From Burkholderiaceae bacterium (GTDB lineage Bacteria; Pseudomonadota; Gammaproteobacteria; Burkholderiales; Burkholderiaceae_E): a stretch of DNA of 64,000 nucleotides. The stretch spans positions 62,001 to 126,000 of the forward strand of contig JAJTYR010000002.1 in the NCBI GenBank assembly GCA_021463505.1, read 5' to 3'. Under the pieces are notes generated by a model, which saw nothing but the letters and a program-made list of their open reading frames with translations, was not told the origin of the DNA and ran no database searches. Below are positions 31,939-39,417 of the stretch, one piece after another. A program made the translations under genes and the position numbers. Every line of letters begins with the position of its first letter. Position 1 is the first letter of the stretch.

Positions 31939-32733
31939 ATGACCGTAAGTCCCGGCACCGTCGGCCCTGCTCAGGTTGCGCGATGGCTTGCGCGCGGCGC
32001 GCGCGACCTCGGCCGCGCGCCGCTCGCCAGCCTCGCGCACGGACTCGTCTTCACGATCGTCGCGCTGGCGATCCTCGGCATCGGCTGGAACCACGGCTGG
32101 CTGCTCGCCGGCGCGTTCACCGGTTTCGTGCTGCCCGCGCCGGCGCTCGCCACCGGCCTGTACGAACTGAGCCGCCGGCTCGAGCGCGGCGACTCCGCGA
32201 CGCTGCGCGATGCGATCGGCGCCTGGCGCGCCGCCTCGCCCGCGCTGCTGCGCTTCGGTGCGCTGCTCGCGGTGATCGGCACGGCCTGGGTCGGGTTCTG
32301 CTGGCTGGTCGTGCGCGCATCGGTCGGCAGCGGCGCGGCCGCTGCGGGGGCTTCCTCTGTCGGCGGCGTCGACGCACTGCTGCACCTGTTCGCCCACGAG
32401 CGCGGCGCGGCGCTCTTCGTCGCGTGGCTCGTTGCCGGCGGCCTGGTCGCGGCGATCGTCTTCGCGATCGGCGTCGTCTCGGTGCCGATGCTGCTCGAGC
32501 GCCGCGTGACACTGCGCGACGCGGTGCTCGCCAGCGTGCGCGTCGTGGGCGAGCATCCGGTCACGATGGCGCTGTGGGCCGCGGTCATCATGGCGGCGAC
32601 GCTCGCTGCGGCGCTCAGCGTCGTCGGCTGGGTGCTGGTCGTGCCGGTGCTCGGACACGCGAGCTGGCACGCGTATCGCGATCTCGTGGGCGAGGGCGCG
32701 CCGCCTGCGGGCACGCCCTCCGCGGCGCGCTGA
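31939..32733 (+). CDS. DUF2189-type multi-pass membrane protein
   Basis: 264 residues with about six hydrophobic segments, e.g. LVFTIVALAILGIGWNHGW, LLAVIGTAWVGFCWLVV and AAIVFAIGVVSVPMLLERR. The last is followed by DAVLASVRVVGEHPVTMALWA, the signature I associate with the DUF2189 family. These proteins are of unknown function; some neighbour cytochrome oxidase genes. ATG 31939 lies 22 bp after vapC. The 14-bp gap to the next small membrane gene suggests one transcript. Confidence 0.75.
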   Translation: MTVSPGTVGPAQVARWLARGARDLGRAPLASLAHGLVFTIVALAILGIGWNHGWLLAGAFTGFVLPAPALATGLYELSRRLERGDSATLRDAIGAWRAASPALLRFGALLAVIGTAWVGFCWLVVRASVGSGAAAAGASSVGGVDALLHLFAHERGAALFVAWLVAGGLVAAIVFAIGVVSVPMLLERRVTLRDAVLASVRVVGEHPVTMALWAAVIMAATLAAALSVVGWVLVVPVLGHASWHAYRDLVGEGAPPAGTPSAAR

Positions 32734-32747
32734 ACGGGCCTGCGCCG

Positions 32748-32957
32748 ATGTTCGGCTTCACCGAGGAGCAGATCTCCGAGTTCGGCGTCACCTTCGGGAT
32801 CGGCGCGTTCATCCTGTTCATGCTGTTCATCATCGGGCAGCTGGCGCGCGAGTCGAAGGCCGGCCGCCTGGGCACCTTCGTGCTGTTCTTCGTGCTCGCG
32901 TTCGGCATGCTCGGCTTCATCGCGAAGACGATCATCCAGAAGATCCTCGGCCTGTGA
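32748..32957 (+). CDS. Small DUF2788-type membrane protein
   Basis: 69 residues with two hydrophobic helices (GAFILFMLFIIGQLA and GTFVLFFVLAFGMLGFIAK) separated by a short charged loop (RESKAGR). Length and motif fit DUF2788, a small inner-membrane family of unknown role common in beta- and gammaproteobacteria. Its TGA overlaps a GTG that opens the broken transporter gene. Confidence 0.8.
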   Translation: MFGFTEEQISEFGVTFGIGAFILFMLFIIGQLARESKAGRLGTFVLFFVLAFGMLGFIAKTIIQKILGL

Positions 32958-33320
32958 CCCGGCACGCGCCTGCGCATCCCGGCTTTGCGCGCGGCGTCGC
33001 GGCGGCGTTCGCGGCGACGCTGATCTGGGGCGGCCAGTTGCCGATCGCCAGGGGCGCATCGACGCCTCGGCCCTGCGGCCACCTGGCGACTGGCCGATGT
33101 GTCGCTGGCCGGCGTGGTGGTCGGGATGTTCCTGTGGAACGCCGGGCTGCAACGCACCGGCCCGGTCGACGCGATGCTGATCCCGAACCTGATGCCGATC
33201 GTGACCTTCGCGTTCCGCGCGGCGCAGGGGGTGCGGTTCGAGGCGGTGGAACTGATCGGGGCTGCGATCGTGGTGGGGGCGCTTGTGGCGAACAACCTGC
33301 TGTTGCGGCAGGCGGCTGCT
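32954..33320 (+). pseudogene. Remnant of an EamA/DMT-family transporter
   Basis: The first 30 codons give a normal EamA start (FARGVAAAFAATLIWGGQLPIAR). The frame then turns into non-membrane sequence. The C-terminal EamA domain resumes in another frame at about 33096 (LAGVVVGMFLWNAGLQ, then LIPNLMPIVTFAF and LIGAAIVVGALVANN). Roughly 150 middle residues are missing and the end runs into the vapC 3' region without a stop in frame. This is an internal deletion plus frameshift, not a functional transporter. An intact EamA gene is at 57617-58528. Confidence 0.85.
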
Positions 33321-33344
33321 GCGCGATGGGACACGGCCGATTGC

Positions 33345-33773
33345 TCAGGACGCGGGGTTCCGGGTACGGAGCCCCTCGAAGCGCGAGAAATCCCGGTCGG
33401 TCGTCACCCACTCGCATCCCGATTCGATCGCCATCGCGGCGAGGTAGGCATCGGGAACCAGGTTGCCGCGCACTGCGTGGGCCAGGCACAAGCTCTGGAA
33501 GATCTCCCAGTGGCGCGGACCGGGGCCGACAGGCACGGCGTTCGGCTGGTTGCGCAGTTGTGTCGCGAAAGACAGCGCGTCCTGGAGCGGGCTCGGTCTG
33601 GCAAACACCTTGGGATGGGTGACGATCCGCACGAATCCGCTCAGCACGAGTTCCGAGACTCCGTAGGCTTCGTCGCCGTTGATCAGCGTCTCGAGCCACT
33701 TGCGGCAGGCAGCGTGTGCGGACGTGTCCTTGCGATGGGCATACACGAGAACGTTGACGTCACAAAGCAGCAC
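33345..33773 (-). CDS. VapC-family PIN-domain toxin (second locus)
   Basis: 142-residue PIN ribonuclease with all expected acidic positions: CDVNVLVYAHRKD (Asp5), VSELVLSGFVRI (Glu), GNLVPDAYLAAMAIE and VTTDRDFSRFEGL. Pairs with the antitoxin at 33777-34013 across a 3-bp gap. Unlike the first VapC, the second acidic residue is kept. Confidence 0.87.
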   Translation of the reverse strand: MLLCDVNVLVYAHRKDTSAHAACRKWLETLINGDEAYGVSELVLSGFVRIVTHPKVFARPSPLQDALSFATQLRNQPNAVPVGPGPRHWEIFQSLCLAHAVRGNLVPDAYLAAMAIESGCEWVTTDRDFSRFEGLRTRNPAS

Positions 33774-33776
33774 CGC

Positions 33777-34013
33777 TCAGGATTCCATGAGATCGAGGAG
33801 GGACCCCGAATCGTCGATGTCCACGCCTGGAAGAACTCCCGTGCCATCGCAAGTGCGCAGGCGAACGGACTTGCGTGGGGTCGCCGTATTCCTTCGCGCG
33901 AGCGCTTCACGAAGTGCGTCCTCCAGCACGGCGGTCAGGGTCTTGCCCGAAGCCGCAGCGTATTGCCTGGCTTGCTTCAGCAGGTGCTCATCGAGGCGCA
34001 CGGTAGTTCGCAT
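33777..34013 (-). CDS. VapB-type RHH antitoxin (second locus)
   Basis: 78 residues: RHH start MRTTVRLDEHLLKQARQYAA, then TAVLEDALREALARR, then a C-terminal toxin-binding tail ending DSGSLLDLMES. A truncated homologue lies at 38914-39048. Two GCATCAA repeats spaced 21 bp lie directly upstream as likely operator half-sites. Confidence 0.85.
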   Translation of the reverse strand: MRTTVRLDEHLLKQARQYAAASGKTLTAVLEDALREALARRNTATPRKSVRLRTCDGTGVLPGVDIDDSGSLLDLMES

Positions 34014-34041
34014 GCATCAAAGCATAATGGCGTGGCATCAA
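34014..34041. promoter_or_regulatory. Direct-repeat operator candidate of the second vapBC
   Basis: GCATCAA at 34014-34020 and again at 34035-34041, exactly 21 bp (two helical turns) apart on the same face. Part of it, GCATCAATATGTC, is kept ahead of the truncated vapB copy at 39 kb, which supports a binding role. Confidence 0.55.
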
Positions 34042-34446
34042 TATGTCAAAGCACGCGTACGGTTCGCGACGAAGGCCGCGCCGGCGAGCTTCAGAGAGGT
34101 GGCCCCGTTCATCCGAACACGATCCGGGCCGAGATAAGCGGATCGGCTGCGGGTTGAAGTACCGCGATGCAGGGATGCCCACCGCGGTGGGCGGGCGTCG
34201 CTTGCGACGAACGCACGACCGCCGCGGTGGGCATCCCGTGTATTGGGACAGTGCCTGCAGCACGCGCTCGCGGTAGTGCTGCTCATAGCAGTCCTGGCCT
34301 TGGTCGGTGTACTCCTTTGCCGCGTGCGCAGCTTCGGGCAAGGCATGAACGGCACATGAAGCGGCCGTTCAGCAGCCGTTCACCGCACTCCGCGCAAACT
34401 GCAGCCACAGTCGACCATGACTGCATCGCACCTCGAGGAGCACACC
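34042..34446. other. Intergenic stretch with large nested inverted repeat; no gene recognised
   Basis: Between the vapB operator and the secreted repeat protein I see no credible gene in any frame. The main content is an inverted repeat at 34172-34237: 16-bp arms GGGATGCCCACCGCGG and complement, enclosing CGTCGC-TT-GCGACG. The left arm also lies in a separate 16-bp palindrome (GCCCACCGCGGTGGGC). Confidence 0.7.
34172..34237. repeat. 16-bp inverted repeat with inner hairpin
   Basis: Perfect arms at 34172-34187 and 34222-34237 around a 34-bp loop that itself holds a 6-bp stem (CGTCGC/GCGACG). It could be a bidirectional terminator, a structured RNA or a scar of a mobile element; there is no T-run. 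Confidence 0.75.
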
Positions 34447-34956
34447 ATGCAAGTCGCCACCACCCTGGCCTCCGTCGCCACCGTCGCTGCCCTGTTGGGC
34501 GGCACCGCCCTGGCCGGCGATCATTCGGAGCGCACGAATCGGCACGCCAGCCGCGCCGAGCGCATCGCCGCGGCCAACGCGCCCTGGCAGGCCATCCCCA
34601 ACCTGGCCGAGGCCGGCATGCCTGGACACGGCTGGCAATACTTCGCCAACCCGCAGGCAGCGCACGCGGTCGTCATCAGCCCCGAGGGCCACTACTACTT
34701 CAGCCGCGGCAAGGGGCTGCGCTGGGTCGCTGCGGCGCCGGCGGCGATGGATCCACCGACGGCGCCCTGGCAGGCCGTCGAAAACGCGGCCCAGGCGGGT
34801 ATGCCCGGTTTTGGCTGGCAGTACTTCTTCGACCCGGTCGCTCCGCGTGCGGTGGTGATCAGCCCCGACGGCCATTACTACCTCAGCCAGGGCCAGGGCT
34901 TGCACTGGATTGCCGCGGCGCAGCAGCCGGCCAGCATGGGTGCTGCCAAAGGCTGA
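34447..34956 (+). CDS. Secreted protein with two 50-residue repeats, function unknown
   Basis: 169 residues. A Sec signal (MQVATTLASVATVAALLGGTALAG) is cleaved near 24. Two repeats offset by 61 residues follow: 45-94 begins APWQAIPNLAEAGMPGHGWQY and 106-155 begins APWQAVENAAQAGMPGFGWQY; both end in a GHYY...GKGLRW-type motif. The repeats share conserved Trp, Tyr and Gly and look like small beta modules. No enzyme motif and no cysteine or histidine cluster. GAGGAG 6 bp before the ATG is a good ribosome site. First gene of a Crp/HMA/P1B-ATPase cassette; serine and alanine codons lean to TCC/GCC, unlike core genes. Confidence 0.75.
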   Translation: MQVATTLASVATVAALLGGTALAGDHSERTNRHASRAERIAAANAPWQAIPNLAEAGMPGHGWQYFANPQAAHAVVISPEGHYYFSRGKGLRWVAAAPAAMDPPTAPWQAVENAAQAGMPGFGWQYFFDPVAPRAVVISPDGHYYLSQGQGLHWIAAAQQPASMGAAKG

Positions 34957-35128
34957 CGGACGGCATGGCTGCGATGGCCTGGACAAACGCTGTCTTGCGC
35001 AATCCGGATATCGGCCAACATGGCCGTCGCGCCCCGCCCAGGGCGCACGCCATATCGGTTTACGCGCGACGGACCGGTCGGGAGAATCGCGTACCCACAA
35101 GCAGAGCGATACCTCAGCCTCTTCAGCC

Positions 35129-35881
35129 ATGAACACACGCCGCCACATTCCGCTGTCCATGCCCAACCCCGATCCGCAGGCCTGCTCGCTGGCCATGCGC
35201 ATCGCCGTCTGCCAACGCGTGCCGCTGTTCGCCGACCTCGACGCGCAACAGCTGGCCCAAGTCAACCGGCATTGCCAGGCGCGCAATTTCGACGCTGGCG
35301 CGCGGATCTACGTCGAGGGCGATGCCGCGACGCACCTCTACGTGGTGGCCATCGGCGCCGTCAAGACCACGCGCCTGGCGGCGGACGGGCGCGAGTCGCT
35401 GATCGACCTGCTCACTCCGGGGGATTTCTTTGGCGCCCTGCCGGCGCTGGGGCAGCGGCGCTATGTCGACAGCGCCACGGCCCTGACACCGGCCTGCCTG
35501 CTGGGCCTGGACGCACCCGAGTACGACGCCGTCATGCGGGAGATCCCCCAGGTCGCGGTGGCCACCCTGAAGGGAGTGGCACAGCGGCTGACACAGTCGC
35601 AGCAATCCATCCACATGCTGGCCGGGGCGCCGCTGGGGCAGCGCCTCGCGGCCCTGCTGCTGGTGCTGGCCGACAAGGTCGGCAAGGACCGGGGCAACGC
35701 CCTGCTGCTGGACGTGCCGCTGGCACGTGAAGATCTGGCCGCGATGGCCGGGGCGGCCACCGAATCGGTCAGTCGTCTGCTCAGTCAGTGGCAGCGCGAG
35801 GGCTGGATCGACGCAGGCCGGCGCTGGGTTGCCATCGTCGACACGGTGCGCCTGGAGCAGTTGCGCGATGGGATGGCCTGA
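35129..35881 (+). CDS. Crp/Fnr family transcriptional regulator
   Basis: 250 residues: cNMP-binding beta-roll (FDAGARIYVEGDAATHLYVVAIGAVKTTRLA, LIDLLTPGDFFGALPALG) and C-terminal HTH (REDLAAMAGAATESVSRLLSQW). Cysteines in QACSLAMRIAVCQ and NRHCQ precede and begin the domain, but the FNR four-Cys pattern is absent, so an Fe-S cluster is unproven. It lies between the secreted repeat protein and the HMA/ATPase pair and probably controls them (inference). ATG 35129 chosen; a second Met at 35159 is also possible. Confidence 0.82.
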   Translation: MNTRRHIPLSMPNPDPQACSLAMRIAVCQRVPLFADLDAQQLAQVNRHCQARNFDAGARIYVEGDAATHLYVVAIGAVKTTRLAADGRESLIDLLTPGDFFGALPALGQRRYVDSATALTPACLLGLDAPEYDAVMREIPQVAVATLKGVAQRLTQSQQSIHMLAGAPLGQRLAALLLVLADKVGKDRGNALLLDVPLAREDLAAMAGAATESVSRLLSQWQREGWIDAGRRWVAIVDTVRLEQLRDGMA

Positions 35882-35995
35882 CCGGATGGCGTGCAGCGCA
35901 GCCTGCCGTTGATTGACGTTTCTCATGGAACGATCCTGGCCTGTTTTCCTACAGTCAAGACATGCAACTCGATCGTCAATGACCAGGAGAAAACC

Positions 35996-36226
35996 ATGAG
36001 CAACACGAACACCCGCACCACCTTGCGCGCCGAGGGCTTTTCCTGCCCGTCCTGCGTCGCCAGGATCGAGAAAAGCGTGGGCGCGCTGGCTGGCGTCAGT
36101 CACGTCAAGGTGCACTTCGCGTCGGCGCGCATCGAGGTCGACCACCACCCCGAGGCCGTCAGCGTGGACGACCTCGTCGCCGCCGTCGCCAAGGTGGGCT
36201 ACACCGCGCGAGCCTCGGCGTTCTGA
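35996..36226 (+). CDS. HMA-domain metallochaperone, CopZ-like
   Basis: 76-residue heavy-metal-associated domain: FSCPSCVARIEKSVGALAGVSHVKVHF with a CPSC metal site near residues 17-20, then the second half ARIEVDHHPEAVSVDDLV and KVGYTA. It delivers soft metal ions to a partner. The ATPase encoded next has no HMA domain of its own, so this protein may stand in for it. AGGAG 8 bp before the ATG. Confidence 0.88.
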   Translation: MSNTNTRTTLRAEGFSCPSCVARIEKSVGALAGVSHVKVHFASARIEVDHHPEAVSVDDLVAAVAKVGYTARASAF

Positions 36227-36348
36227 CGCCGCACAACAGGCTGCGCTGCGGCTCGCGCGCTGCACCCCTCACACCACAGACAGCAGGTTTCCGCCAGGCG
36301 GCGACCTGTTGCCTGAGCTTGCCTCCAGATCACGAAAAGAGATTCATC

Positions 36349-38268
36349 ATGAACAAGGTCACTGCCTGGATCAACGGCCGCTGGACGATTTCCGCCCTGT
36401 CCGGCCTGCTGATCCTGGCGTCCTTCGCCGCATCCAGGGGCTATGGCGCAGCGCCAGCCGCCAGCCTGCTGATGGTGGCCGCCGCCATCGTCGCCGGCCT
36501 GCCAATCGTGCGCAACGCCGCACGCGCGCTTGCCGTGCGCCACATCAGCATCGACCTGCTGGTGAGCATCGCCGCCATCGGTGCGCTGATCATCGGCGAG
36601 TACTGGGAGGCGGCGGCCGTCACCTTCCTGTTCGCCGTCGGCCACGCGCTGGAATCGGCCACCCTGAACAAGACCCGCGCGGCGCTGGCCGAGCTGATCG
36701 CCGTGGCGCCGGATACGGCCGTCGTCATGCGCAAGGGCGAGCAGGTCGAAGTGCCCGCCGCCAGCGTCGCCATGGGCGAGGTGGTGCTGGTCAAGAACGG
36801 CGCCAAGGTACCGGTCGATGGCGAGGTGATCGCCGGCACCGGCGCGCTCGACGAGGCGTCGATCACCGGCGAATCCATCCCGGTGGAAAAGTCCAGGGGC
36901 GACCACGTCTTTGCCGGCACCATCTCGCGCGGCGGCTTCCTGCAGGTGCTGGCCACCGGCATCGGCGCCGACACCACGCTGGCGCGCATCATCCACCGCG
37001 TGGAAGACGCGCAGGACGCCAAGGCGCGCACGCAGAAATTCATGGACCGGTTTTCGTCCTGGTACACCCCCGCCGTCGTCGTGCTGGCGCTGCTGGCCGG
37101 GCTCATCAGCGGCAGCGTGGTGCTGGGCCTGACCCTGCTGGTGGTGGCCTGCCCAGGGGCGCTGGTGATCTCCATTCCCGTATCCATCGTCGCCGGCATT
37201 GGCCGCTCGGCACGCGACGGCATCCTGATCAAGGGCGGCGAGTTCCTGGAGACGGCGGCCAGGATCGACGTCGTGGCCGTGGACAAGACCGGCACGCTGA
37301 CCAAGGGCCGTCCACAGCTCACCGACGTCGTGGCGCTGGCACCGGGCGTGGACAAGAACCAGGTGCTGGCCTGGGCCGCGCGCGCCGAGGCCGGCTCCGG
37401 GCACCCGCTGGCGCGCCCCATCCTTGAAGCGGCCGAGAAGGCCGGCATCCCGGTAGCCGAGCTGCCGGAGAAGATCGAGCCGGTCATCGGCAAGGGCATT
37501 ACCGCGCGCGTCGATGGCAAGCAGGTGCTGATCGGCAACCTGGCCTTGCTGGAGCAATTTGGCGTGGTCGACACCGTGGGCGCGGACCGCCAGGCGCACG
37601 CACTCGCCACCCAGGGGCGCACGCCGATGATCGTCGCCGTGGACGACCAGGTGCTGGGCGTGATCGCCGTGGCCGATGAAATCCGGCGTGACGCCGCCGC
37701 CATGGTGGCCGCGCTGCACAAGGCGGGCGTGAAGACGGTCGTCATGCTCACCGGCGACGTCAAGCCGGTGGCCGAGGCAGTCGCCGCCGCCACCGGCATC
37801 GACGAGGTGTACGCCGGTCTGCTGCCCGAGGACAAGCTGGAGATCGTGGCGCACCTGCAGCGCGCCGGCCACGTCGTGGCCATGGTCGGCGACGGCGTCA
37901 ACGACGCACCCGCGCTGGCCACCGCCGACGTCGGCGTGGCCATGGGCGCCGCCGGCTCGGCCGTGGCCGTGGAGACCGCCGACATCGCGCTCATGGGCGA
38001 CGACTTGCTGAAACTCCCACAGGCCATCTCGCTGGCTCGACGCACGCTCGCCAATATCCGACAGAACATCGTCATCGCGCTGGGGACCGTCGGTCTGCTG
38101 CTGGCCGGCGTGCTGCTGGGCGGCGTGACCATGGCCGCCGGCATGCTGTTCCACGAAGGATCGGTACTGATCGTGATCGTCAACGCCATGCGCCTGCTTC
38201 GGCGCACGACCCCGGCGCACTCATCGCACTCGCCAACAGTGACAAGAGAGCCAGCTCAATCCGTGTGA
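36349..38268 (+). CDS. P1B-type heavy-metal ATPase with CPG motif
   Basis: 639-residue metal-exporting P-type ATPase. It has TGESIPVEK near 174, DKTGTLTKG with phosphorylated Asp312, SGHPLA near 350, MLTGDV and GDGVNDAPALA near 513. It lacks an N-terminal HMA domain. The intramembrane metal motif is VACPGALVIS, with Gly where most P1B pumps have the second Cys of CPC. Metal specificity cannot be assigned; Zn/Cd/Pb-type pumps are closest in the flanking sequence. Cotranscribed with the HMA protein (122-bp gap). Serine codons at the start are all TCC/AGC, unlike the TCG-rich core genes, a hint of transfer. Confidence 0.9.
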   Translation: MNKVTAWINGRWTISALSGLLILASFAASRGYGAAPAASLLMVAAAIVAGLPIVRNAARALAVRHISIDLLVSIAAIGALIIGEYWEAAAVTFLFAVGHALESATLNKTRAALAELIAVAPDTAVVMRKGEQVEVPAASVAMGEVVLVKNGAKVPVDGEVIAGTGALDEASITGESIPVEKSRGDHVFAGTISRGGFLQVLATGIGADTTLARIIHRVEDAQDAKARTQKFMDRFSSWYTPAVVVLALLAGLISGSVVLGLTLLVVACPGALVISIPVSIVAGIGRSARDGILIKGGEFLETAARIDVVAVDKTGTLTKGRPQLTDVVALAPGVDKNQVLAWAARAEAGSGHPLARPILEAAEKAGIPVAELPEKIEPVIGKGITARVDGKQVLIGNLALLEQFGVVDTVGADRQAHALATQGRTPMIVAVDDQVLGVIAVADEIRRDAAAMVAALHKAGVKTVVMLTGDVKPVAEAVAAATGIDEVYAGLLPEDKLEIVAHLQRAGHVVAMVGDGVNDAPALATADVGVAMGAAGSAVAVETADIALMGDDLLKLPQAISLARRTLANIRQNIVIALGTVGLLLAGVLLGGVTMAAGMLFHEGSVLIVIVNAMRLLRRTTPAHSSHSPTVTREPAQSV

Positions 38269-38292
38269 GCGGGGGCATGCGATCCTTTCCCC

Positions 38293-38319
38293 GGCCTCCG
38301 GCACCGATGGCCGGAGGCC
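38293..38319 (+). terminator. Hairpin after the P1B ATPase
   Basis: Perfect 10-bp inverted repeat GGCCTCCGGC / GCCGGAGGCC with a 7-bp loop, 24 bp after the ATPase stop. No strong T-run follows, so termination is probable but not certain. Confidence 0.55.
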
Positions 38320-38519
38320 TGGTGTCTATCCCAGCCGCTGCGCCGCTGCAGGAATCTTGCCAAAAGCCGGGCGCCCGGTGAATCCAGACGCAAGGAAGGT
38401 CAAGAGTGGTGAGCGCAAAGCCCCCTTGCAGCCTGTGACTCACATTGTGTTCTCGCTGAGTTGAATCGCCCCACTTTTCGTAGACACCTTCGGGCCTCAC
38501 AATGAGGCGAACGGAGGTC

Positions 38520-38755
38520 GGATGGGAACGAGTCAGCGCCGACTTCGACAGTTCCTCGGTCGAGCAGCGGCGCATGATGCTGCGCGCCAGACGGCGTAGT
38601 CGCTCGGTGACCGCCCGATCGTCGGCGCGCCCGCAGTCGAGTAGCACGCGCGTCTCCGAGCGGCGCCGCTCGGCGTTCCAGACGTTCTCGGCGAGTTGCA
38701 GGTACGACACCGTGCTGCCGTCGGCGCGCCGTTGCCTGGACTCACGCGGGTACAT
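38520..38755 (-). mobile_element. Truncated IS1634-like transposase remnant
   Basis: The minus strand from the ATG at 38755 reads as the start of an IS1634-family transposase: RESRQRRADGSTVSYLQLAENVWNAER, then RVLLDCGRADDRAVTERLRRL. Resemblance fades after about 70 residues and no DDE catalytic core follows. No terminal inverted repeats were found. It marks past insertion in this accessory stretch. Confidence 0.7.
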
Positions 38756-38913
38756 GTGCCCAACGCGATCGCCTGCAACGGGTGCGAATCAACGGGTTCA
38801 GACCAATCCGTGTATCTGGGCGCTTGACAGAAAACGTCGAGGGCGACCCGAGGACAATCCACAACTTAGCGCGTGCTCAGGCGTCGTTTCGGCCGATTCG
38901 TGCCTCGAAACCG

Positions 38914-39048
38914 TCAAACCCGGGTCCTGCGGGCGAACGCTTCGCGAAGTGCGTCTTCCGGCACGGCTGTCAGGGTCTTGCGGGAAGCTGCCGCGTGTCG
39001 CCTGGCTTGCGCCAGCACACGCTCATCGAGGCGGACGGCAGTGCGCAT
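38914..39048 (-). pseudogene. Truncated vapB antitoxin remnant
   Basis: 44 codons on minus reading MRTAVRLDERVLAQARRHAA and TAVPEDALREAFARR, about 80% like the intact VapB at 33777-34013 by eye, then an early TGA. The toxin-binding tail and the toxin are missing. The operator-like GCATCAATATGTC is still present upstream. A relic or a solitary RHH protein. Confidence 0.75.
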
Positions 39049-39267
39049 GCATCGAGGCACCGACGTGATGCATCAATATGTCGGCCCATACCAGGGATTC
39101 GTCAGGATTCGCAGCCTGGTCGGCCGGACCCTCGACAACGTTGCGCGCGAACCCGAGCCGATCGACAGGTTGAAGCGCCGTGTCGTGGACGTGGCGAAGG
39201 CGGTCCGGGGCAGGGCGGCGGGGCGGTGCTCCAGAGGGCCGCGGCGGTCGGGTACGATAAGCGCCGC
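39049..39267. other. Gene-free spacer before the tRNA
   Basis: Holds the vapB-type operator remnant at its left end and a TACGAT hexamer at 39253-39258 that could be the tRNA -10. No protein family recognised in any frame. Confidence 0.5.
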
Positions 39268-39345
39268 GGGCCTCTAGCTCATGATGGTCAGAGCAGCGGA
39301 CTCATAATCCGTTGGTGCCGGGTTCGACTCCCGGGGGGCCCACCA
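39268..39345 (+). tRNA. tRNA with CAU anticodon (tRNA-Ile2 or tRNA-Met)
   Basis: 78-nt cloverleaf with encoded CCA: acceptor GGGCCTC/GGGGCCC, D-stem GCTC/GAGC, anticodon stem GCGGA/TCCGT with loop CTCATAA (anticodon CAT), and T-stem CCGGG/CCCGG with TTCGACT. The GGGCC acceptor and low similarity to elongator Met suggest the lysidine-modified Ile tRNA, but Met is possible. It lies at the right end of the accessory region. Confidence 0.9.
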
Positions 39346-39417
39346 GGAATCATGGCGTCCGCGTTCATCCTGCCCGGCGACGCCCCACCGCTCTCTCGTG
39401 GAAGGGCTTCGTGGTCC

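Noticed and set aside
33099-34157. 352-codon plus-strand gene
   Set aside because: It is the EamA C-terminal fragment running on through the antisense of vapC and vapB, not one protein.
34167-35132. Long open frames around the cassette start, e.g. Arg/Pro-rich reading
   Set aside because: Overlap the signal-peptide gene at 34447 and the Crp gene without own motifs.
35909-35922. Possible FNR box before the HMA gene
   Set aside because: TTGAT is followed after four bases by GTTTC, not ATCAA/GTCAA; only a half-site.
38180-38755. A full 191-codon minus-strand gene
   Set aside because: Only the first 70 codons resemble an IS1634 transposase; the rest crosses the ATPase terminator and has no family pattern.
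39268-39345. Assigning the tRNA firmly as tRNA-Met
   Set aside because: The CAU anticodon fits both Met and lysidine-modified Ile2; identity elements cannot be weighed reliably by eye.
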